Part shown: positions 52,901 through 61,900 of the stretch, piece by piece | Position numbering within the stretch: the stretch's first letter is position 1 | How the letters are laid out: every line of letters begins with the position of its first letter | Source of the DNA: Patiria pectinifera | Taxonomy: Eukaryota; Echinodermata; Asteroidea; Valvatida; Asterinidae | Direction: 5' to 3' | Assembly (NCBI GenBank): GCA_029964075.1 | Contig: CM057138.1 | Coordinates: 13,138,932 to 13,202,931, forward strand | Length of the DNA: 64,000 nucleotides | Position numbers and translations under genes: made by a program | Notes under the pieces: model-generated | What the model saw: only the letters and a program-made list of their open reading frames with translations | Told to the model about the DNA's origin: nothing | The model's database searches: none

Positions 52901-55900
52901 CCCAGGTGTCATGGCCCCAAGTGACCGCCATGCACAGCGACAACAACCAAATCGTCTGCATAGCGTGGGGAATCTCCATGCCTCTCACAGGGGGTTGGTG
53001 GTACTTGCAGGACTACACGCACCCACACACTTGCTTTGTCGCCAATAATGCAGGATGCACAGCACAAGGAACCTTTGATTTCCATGTATTCGGTAAGAAC
53101 TAGTCCCAGGATAAAGGACACGGCCAAAACCTGGAAATGTGACCTATATAACACACATTTTTTTTTCTATTTTGTTAAAACCAGTGTTGTGAATTCGGCA
53201 GTTCGCACTAGCGAAATTATGACAGTTTGTGCCTTCCGATTACTTGCCACCGTTTTATGCTCTGGTAAGAAAAAAAAAAATTATTAAAAGGACTCTCTGA
53301 CATTAGAGGACCGTTCAATTCGAATGTATTACTCAAGCTTTGACATAGGTTTTGCAGAGGGCATATGTACTAGGTACATTGAGAGTGAGCCTTTGGATTC
53401 ATGACTCATGCCCACAGCTTGCATAAGTTAACAGTGAAGGTTTCTGAGTAATGCTGGTAAAACAATTGATGTTGACAAATAAATATACCAAGTGACTCAA
53501 TTTGCAAAAATTGGCATTGATTCACTCGTAAGAAGTTTGGAATAAAAGCAATGATCCACTCGTCGATGAAAAGACTCAGACTTGTTCGATGTACTTGAAA
53601 GCCCCTCCTGGCGTTTTCATGCGGTGTACATCTCTGAATGTTTTGAAGGCTGTGATCATGCGGTCACAGGTTCTAAGCCCGCATCAGTCAAATTCTTTGC
53701 GCTACTACAACAAAATATTGAATTTGTTTAAATTAAGTCTCCCTCCTTTTTTAATTTCTTTTTTTTTCCACCTGCGGATTTATTTCAGCATTTGGAACAT
53801 TCAAAATCCTTACACGCAGTCAATACTTTTGTGTTATCTGCAGCAAAGCCCCGCATAACTGTGCCATCGGTTACTAACCAGTGTACCCTGCCCGGACAGA
53901 ATGGTGTTGTTGTTTCGTGGCCTGCAGTGACAGGCGGATACTTGGATGGCCAATCCATCAGCTGTACCGATCAGAACGGAAATGCTGTGCCTCTGAGTGG
54001 AGGCATCTCTTTTGGTCTTGGATCTCACACAGTGACCTGCGGTGTTACGGTTGAAATCTGCAGCACATCGGGGAGCTTCTCGTTCAGTGTCTATGGTAAG
54101 AAATACATAAGTAGTAGTACCTCATTTAAAAAAAAGAAAGTTTTTTTTGGAAAAGAACTAGGAAAATATTACGGAATTCATAGTTGATTTCTTTTTTTTA
54201 ACATTATTTTCTACTTAGTAATTATGTGAAATTCTGTCAATTGGTAGCCATTTTTATGGAACTTCCACATCCAACAGTTTTTAAACGAAAGAAAATGTTT
54301 GCGTTGGTAAAACCAGGTAAAAGACCAAATGCCATGCAAATGCCGTATAACATCCACGTCTGGGACTAGTTTTCGACTGCATTTTTTCCACGAACAAGTT
54401 GCTTGTCATAAATTCTGTTTACCAGCTCTTTGAAATTGCCCACTTGTATATCACCCCATTTTGAATGACATTATGTTGTTGAGAATACCCACTTATGTTT
54501 AAAAGCACATTTTCCGAGGAGGTTTGTGATTTTTTCCCCTAATTTACTAATGTTACGGTGATGCCTACTACTAATCAGAAAGATTGTGCTTGCCTTCGCA
54601 TAATCTATTGAGATTAGCATATAGACATATTGAAGTTGACAATTTCTGAGATAATTGTGTTTACCATTACTTGGACGCTCGAACCCCACGTGTTTCTAGC
54701 ATGTTGTGTTCCACAATATACTCAGTGAGATGATTAGAGCATAACAAGCTGCACAAGCCCTTCAAATTTCAGATTATTCATATTTCGCTCCACACACAAA
54801 CGACTCTTCTGTTACATTCATAAAAATGTTGACACTGGTCATTATAGTTTTGTGTAGGATTCGAATGCAGGAATGCACTTTTTTAAATGATCTTGCACTT
54901 TTTCAAAACAGAGGGCAATTTTGTTCCTTTTGGAGTCGCAGCTGGAGATATGCGTCTTTCACAAGAAGCACAACCAGTAAGTATAATACATCAAATAATT
55001 TAACACGGTTTCTGGATACATGTAATCAAACCTCATTCTTATAAAAACACTTGTTAATATGGAAGTAATTACCCAATCGTCACTGCACCGCCCAGTCCCC
55101 TACATTTACCTGTTACACCCTGCACCACCCAAAACTACCCCAGCACTCTTTGTGTTCATGAGTTTACCTGGGAATAAATACAATGTATTGTAAGTGTTTA
55201 TGCATAAACCAGCTTAGTTGCTGCACCTCAATGAAAAAGGAGAGAGTATGAAGATTCATGTTTTTATGGAAATCATTACGTAATTTTTGAATGTCTGTGT
55301 GAAATTTCAGACAACCTGTTTCGGTATAGAGAACATGCAATAAGTTATGGTACTGGGACATACAGAGCCCTAACGTCATACCACTAGAATTCTAGAGACT
55401 TTTTAGACGCAAGGAAAACGTAGAGAAAAAATTGTCTTTGTATTTTGTATGTAAAGTTTCTGAATAATTGAATCATATCGATCGCCCCCTGACCTCAACA
55501 TGTTCAACCCCTTTTGTCTAAACAGCCAACACAGTCGTCTAGCAAAGATTTGATCTCACGAACCATCAGCCCACCAAATTTCTTTCCTTACTGCAATGAG
55601 CTGCATGAGAAAATCTATGTAAGTATGACAGATAATACACATGAAGAATATGTATGGAACGGATCACCTGCTCTCACGTTGAAGGTATCGGCTTTTGTGT
55701 CCCCTGTTGTCACATGCCCTACTGCTGCACTATAATATTAATCAAAAACCGCAATACGTGTACCTCCAAATAATTTTGCTATAACACACATTTAATGTAT
55801 GTACAATTATACTGAGCATATTGGAAGTTGAACTTGCTTTAACAATGAAGCACTTGGTTGACAGGATTAAGGAAACACCATTTCTTGTGCTGTATTGTGA

Positions 55901-58900
55901 ATATTAAAAGGTACTCTTTGAATGAACGATTCTGTACATTTTTAGTAATGGTATAAGTAGCGTCTGTGGGTTTTTTTAAGTGACAAGACAAAACCTAGTC
56001 TCGATGCGTTTTGGACATAATATTCTTGACAATGTTTGGAACAAACCAAGTTGCGGTGTCTGCAGCAAAAAGTTAGGTTTTTCTTACTTGGTTTTTCTTA
56101 CTTGGTTTAATATAAATCGATGGTTTAAATCAGAAAATACATGTATAAGATTCGTCATTTTTTAAAAGATGGGCATTTTGGACTTGTGTGGAACGATAAA
56201 GGTCACATCACTTTTTTCCACTCTCCATGGGAAAGTTGTAAAGTGCTGCTGAACAGTAAGCACAATCATTGTGCTCAGTATAGCAAGACGAGTCAGCAAA
56301 TTCAAAAACACTTCACGGCGGATGTATGCTAACGGTTGTGTGCACATGGATAGTTCACTTATTTAAGCAGATTTTCTCCGTTTTGCTGCGTTGTGGTCTC
56401 TGTGAAATGGACAAGGGCTTTACTTATAAATAAAAAAAAGTTTGCATAGCAGTGTCATGAAATTGAAACAACGTCGAAAGCCAACAATTGAATTATTCTA
56501 CTGTCCTGATACATATCTGGCTGCTTGTTTTATCAGTTCACAGATAACGGTGTTATTATATTCTCCAATGCGCAAAGTCTGGACAAACGAAGTTACCCCG
56601 GGACCACAAATAGTTTCTTCAGTGGCCCAACGAAAATGGTAGCTCCCTTTTGGGCTGACGTCAACGGCAACAGGTTTACCGGAGTTAAGAATGTCTTCTT
56701 TCAGGTGAGTTACTTGCGGGTTTGTGCAGTCGGATCATCTTTGTAAACACCTTCAATCGTGGAACGCGACATTGGCCCTCTCTGTTTTTACTAAAACATT
56801 TATGACGACCTAACGTGTGTTTTGTACGCACACCTCAAAAGTGGACATTTGCCAAATCATCAACTCTATTGTCCTCTTTCATTCAAGGACCACTCTTTGT
56901 CCTAACCAAATACTTAATTACCACTTTATAATGCTATGACCCTATCCAATACAAACACATGCATATTCCTTTCCGCTTTAAACTACATGCGGGGTTAAAA
57001 ACCTTGAGTCACCTTTAGGAACTTTAACACAAAACCAGAACCATGCACAGGATTTCAAGTTGGGGGGGGGGGGGGGGGGGGGGTTGGCTGGTATTAAAAC
57101 TCATACATGGATACATGGATGAGTACACCCCTGCAGTACATAGTATCGAATTTACTCGAACGAACTACGGTGTATTATGTTTGTTTGATTATTTGTTGTT
57201 GATCAATTGTAGTTAACATTCCTAACAAAATTAGAGGAGGCCGGGCAAAGTTGTGAAAGTAATAGGTTAGCAAAGTTCAAAGGATGCTTGATGATTGTGG
57301 ACCTTTGCAACTGGGGGGGGGTTGATGGCTTGGTAAACTACATCATATATATATACATGGACGAAATTACCCAGTACCCTTACAGTACATACTACAGATT
57401 TACTCGAACTACGGGACGTGTATTATGTTTGAGCTATTGTATGTTGATCAATTGTAGTTAACATTCCTAACAAGGAGGGAGGCCGGCAAAGTTTAGAGTA
57501 ATAATAGGTTAGCAAAGTTCAAAGGATGCTTGATGATTGTGGACCTTTGCAACTGGGGAAGGCGTGGATCCAGAAGGGGATTGGGGGTCACCTCCCCCTC
57601 CCTGCTCCGACACGTCAAATAGTGCCTTATTACTGTCCGCAACAATCGGACATACGCATAACCTGACAGGCTTGACGCCCCCTGAAAAAAAAAAATCCTG
57701 GATCTGTCCCTTTGGCGACATTCAAATAAGCCTGGATGGCGCATCGTGACTGAAGAGATGTAAATAAGATATCAAAGATGAGCTAATGAACCACCCTTTA
57801 AGATGGAGCCGCTTGGACAGTCTGTGTTCAAGTTTATTACTTTTACATAGCAACCCATTGTTTTTGAATTACTTACTTTGATCACCATGTCAATCATTCT
57901 GCTGGCTCTCTCATCGTAATTGCGTTAAAGGGTGATGATTGTGCAGGGAGAGCCTAATCAACTTGAAAAACAGTTGGTCCATTTTTCCCCCAGGTATATG
58001 ATAACAGTGGTTCAACAATGTTATCTACTTTGAGTAGCATCGTGTCGGCCCGGTATGGCAGCTTCACTGCAGCCTGGGCCCTAGTCATTACATGGCGCTT
58101 TGTGGAAGCCATTTCACCCAATAAAGTAAGTTTTTGTTCATTTTTTCTGTCAAATTAGACAAGGATTCTGCTCACAAAATCCGTGTATAATATTCTTCTG
58201 CTCGAAAAAAAACCGGTTGATGTCAAAACTTACTTACAACAGGTGATATACATCGGCACTTTCAAGCAGTCCATTTTTAAGCTCTGTCTAGAACTGGCCG
58301 TTTACGACAGAGCACATGAATTCGCCCCTTTTCCAAAACGCATTTTGTTATCAACCTTAATAATCGGCTTATATGGCTTCAAAAGTGTGTCGATTTATTT
58401 GCTCTGTGTAATAAGAAAGCTTATGGAAATGCATAATTTTTACGTAAAGATGACAGTTTATGAGAGCGTTGAAAGTATATGCATGTTTACATTAATGCAA
58501 CGAAAAGCTTCAGCCAGCGACAACTTTTTAACACTTCATGTACAACGTTTAATTGCATATCTTGCGCAAACAGCGCAGAACTTGCGTGACAAATCATACA
58601 CTAATTCATGAAGTTAGAAGCATGTATAAAATGAGGCAAACATATTATTCATAAACGAACAAGATTAACATGATAAACTAAAGCATGATTAACTTGTATT
58701 AGTTCCTAACTTGACTGCGTGTACAATGTTTTAAAAACATGTTTTGATAATAGTTAGAACGCGTGTTTCGGGGGTAAGTGAATATAAATCGTACTGAGCT
58801 GATATATTATTCATTTGGGATTCACAAGGTATTTTCACTTTGCTGTGGTTTTGTTTTGCTGTTCAGAATACCAACTCCTTCCAAGCTGTGCTTGTGACAG

Positions 58901-61900
58901 ATTACACTCATGGCTATGTTATCTTCAACTACGAGCGCTGCGGCATGAACTGGAACGAAAACCTCCTGCCAAACGACAACGTCATCCAGGGCTTCACCTG
59001 CGGACAATCTGGCAACAAATTCTACCTGGACATACCGAGCGACTTGCGTTTCCGCCCGGGAAATATGGTTGGAAATACCGGGATGTACGGGCGCTGGGTC
59101 CAGCAACTCGACAGCCTACCAGACAATTTTGTTAATCCCCGCTTGTACTGTCGGAACTGGTACAGCAGGCAATCTGTTACTATATCTACCTTTTTCTGGC
59201 TGCTTGAGACTGCTCACACATGTCCATGCAGTTGGTTGAATGCATTTTTGGACCCAAGATGGACATACATCGGTTTCAGTTATTTCCTCCCAAATTCAGG
59301 AAGCAGCTCATCAGTCGGTGAGTAGCCTATCCACTTTCCCCCCTCATCTGAGTGCGTGTTTGAGTGCACTCATGGACAATGGTAGACGCGACTTTTTATA
59401 CAATCTTGAATGTTGAATTTGCCGGCCGTTTTAGGTAAATACCATTTAACAACACTCTCACAATTATAAAGTTAAAAAATCATAAAGTTATAAAATTAAA
59501 TTGTAATGTTTTAACAGGTAAAGCCCAAGCACTTTTTTTCGTACTGTACCTCTGAACACGATATTAGGATTCTCGAAATTGATGCCATACATCTGTAAAC
59601 ATATGTTGCTGTTTAATTTGTGAAAGTCGAAATTTCGAAAATCAACATTGAAGTCTTTTGCTTTAATTTTTACTGAAAACCTTAATAATAAACAATAATG
59701 TTATTTTCACGCAGCTGCTGTTTGCTATGCCCGGACGTTTCAGTTTCCTGATAACGCGGGCCTGCTATGCTGCTACAGTACATGGACTTGGAGTCTTCTC
59801 CGGGGCGTCAGGAATGCTGTAGTTGCTTCTGTCTTTGAGCATTATCCAGTCAGTCCCTGGTTTTCCACAGAAAGTTTTTACAACCGGCGGTACGGTAAGC
59901 AGGCCCGATTAAGTGTTTCGTAGAGTCTAGCCGCCAGTGTTATAGCCCTACTCCGCCTTATCCACCGGCACCTAATTCTGTACAAATAATGCCCATCCAA
60001 GCTGGTATAGGTCCTAGCTCTAAAAGCCTGTTGGCACCAAGGACGTAGATCACTTTTTAAGAGTATAGGGGTTGGGTTAGTACAAACATATGCATCCAGA
60101 TGAAAACTAATTCGAGTGCGAATCCTTAACGGCTCGGGGTTGGGGGCCCACTTAAGGACCCCCAGGTAAAGTGCTTTGACTACTGGTAAGGTTTTAGCTA
60201 AAGATCCTTATTTGAACATCATTTTTTTCAGTCTGGAGTAATTGAATCAGCTATTTTGAGATACAGAATTGAATATATGCCCCAATTATTTATTCAGTTA
60301 CGAAAATAGTTGGGGGCGATCATGCCCCCGCCACTGATCGACGCCCATGGTTGGCAACGTACGTCAGTTGGTAAAATCGAAAATTCTGAGAAAGACACAA
60401 GAAGTTGATAAAATATTTTCTGTGCGCGTTTGAGTGGTGTGGGTAAGCTTATTTGTGTGTTATGGCACACTGCGGTATTTTTGGTAGGCCCCTGAATTTT
60501 TTGTTGGCCGTAGCCACAGTTCCTATTTTGCCTTTTGGGTAATTCGAAACCCCCCCCCCAAAAAAAAACCAACAACAACATACGATTGAAAGTCCCCAGC
60601 AGCTATGCATCATTTCATTTGGACCACAGGCCAAATAACCTCAGACATAATCACATCTGGTTTTGTTCGACATTCACGATGGCAGCTTGGTAGGGGCAAG
60701 ACCCACCTTGTATCTCCCATTAAAACAAATTAGGTGCTTTATCGTACAGAAACTGGAAACTATTTCATAGGAAAATACAGATTTTGAGGCAAATGTTCAT
60801 GCAATGCATACTTTTTGCGGATTTGAACAGCGGCACTCATTGAATAGTATGGTAAGCCCTCCCACTATAAATTGTACCGAGAAAATAAGTCTACATTTCA
60901 GCATTGATCCGGTTACAAAACCGCAACCATCCTCATACAAATATTCCTGGACCCGCCCTGGCATGTCAGTCTGGTGATCGGTGTTTTCTGTTAATAGGAA
61001 CTCCGTGAAATTGGGCCCTAGTTTTGTGGCAGTTTCTTGACCTAGTGTGTGATATAAAACAAGAACCAAACGGGTTGGGCACGTGCAATAACTGCCATGT
61101 TGATTGAACCGCTGAGCAACCTTCGTTTTTGTCCACAGATCAGGAAGTACTGCCTCGGTATTACTGCTGTTCAGCTTCTACACTCTGCCACCTCTACGAT
61201 GACTACAGACCGGCCATGGGTTGCTGGAATTACCGACCACCATTTTGGTGTAAGTTTGTATTATTTTGTTTACTCTAAAACAAGCCATTTTTCATTTTGA
61301 CTGTGTCATGGACGAAATTGGCGGGGGGGGGGGAATTCTGCCCCTTTCAATTAAGTTCTGGGCTGTCCAATCATATATGTTCACAACGTCATCGTGTGCA
61401 AATTTGACACAAAGGGGTCTCATTAAAATAAAGGTTTGTTTAGTCCCCGAATGAGCTTTTTTGTGTAAATGAAAAAAGACGGCAGATAATTTTTTTTTAC
61501 CATGTTGCGACAAGTTTTGCCAAACTTGGTGTCGAGCTCATGACGTCCATGAGAGAGTCTGGCAGATCTTTACTGAAACCTTTGACGGCAACTGATCAGT
61601 TGTATTAAAAAACTAATGGATATGCAGACACGGATCACGTTAATAATTTGTTCATTTGGTTTTTTTTTGTTTTGTTTTTAAATGTTCAAAGTCTGGTTCT
61701 GGGGAGATCCACACATCAAATCCCTCGACGACGTTGAGTACACCTTCAATGGCCTTGGTGAATACACGGTAGCGCTCATTGAAAACGACAACGGAGCACA
61801 AATCTTTGAACTACAAGGCCGGACGCAGCGAGCTACCAATGCAGAAACTGGGGAACTCACGGATGCAACATTCTATTCTGGGTTTGCTGCAGAGTACCCT

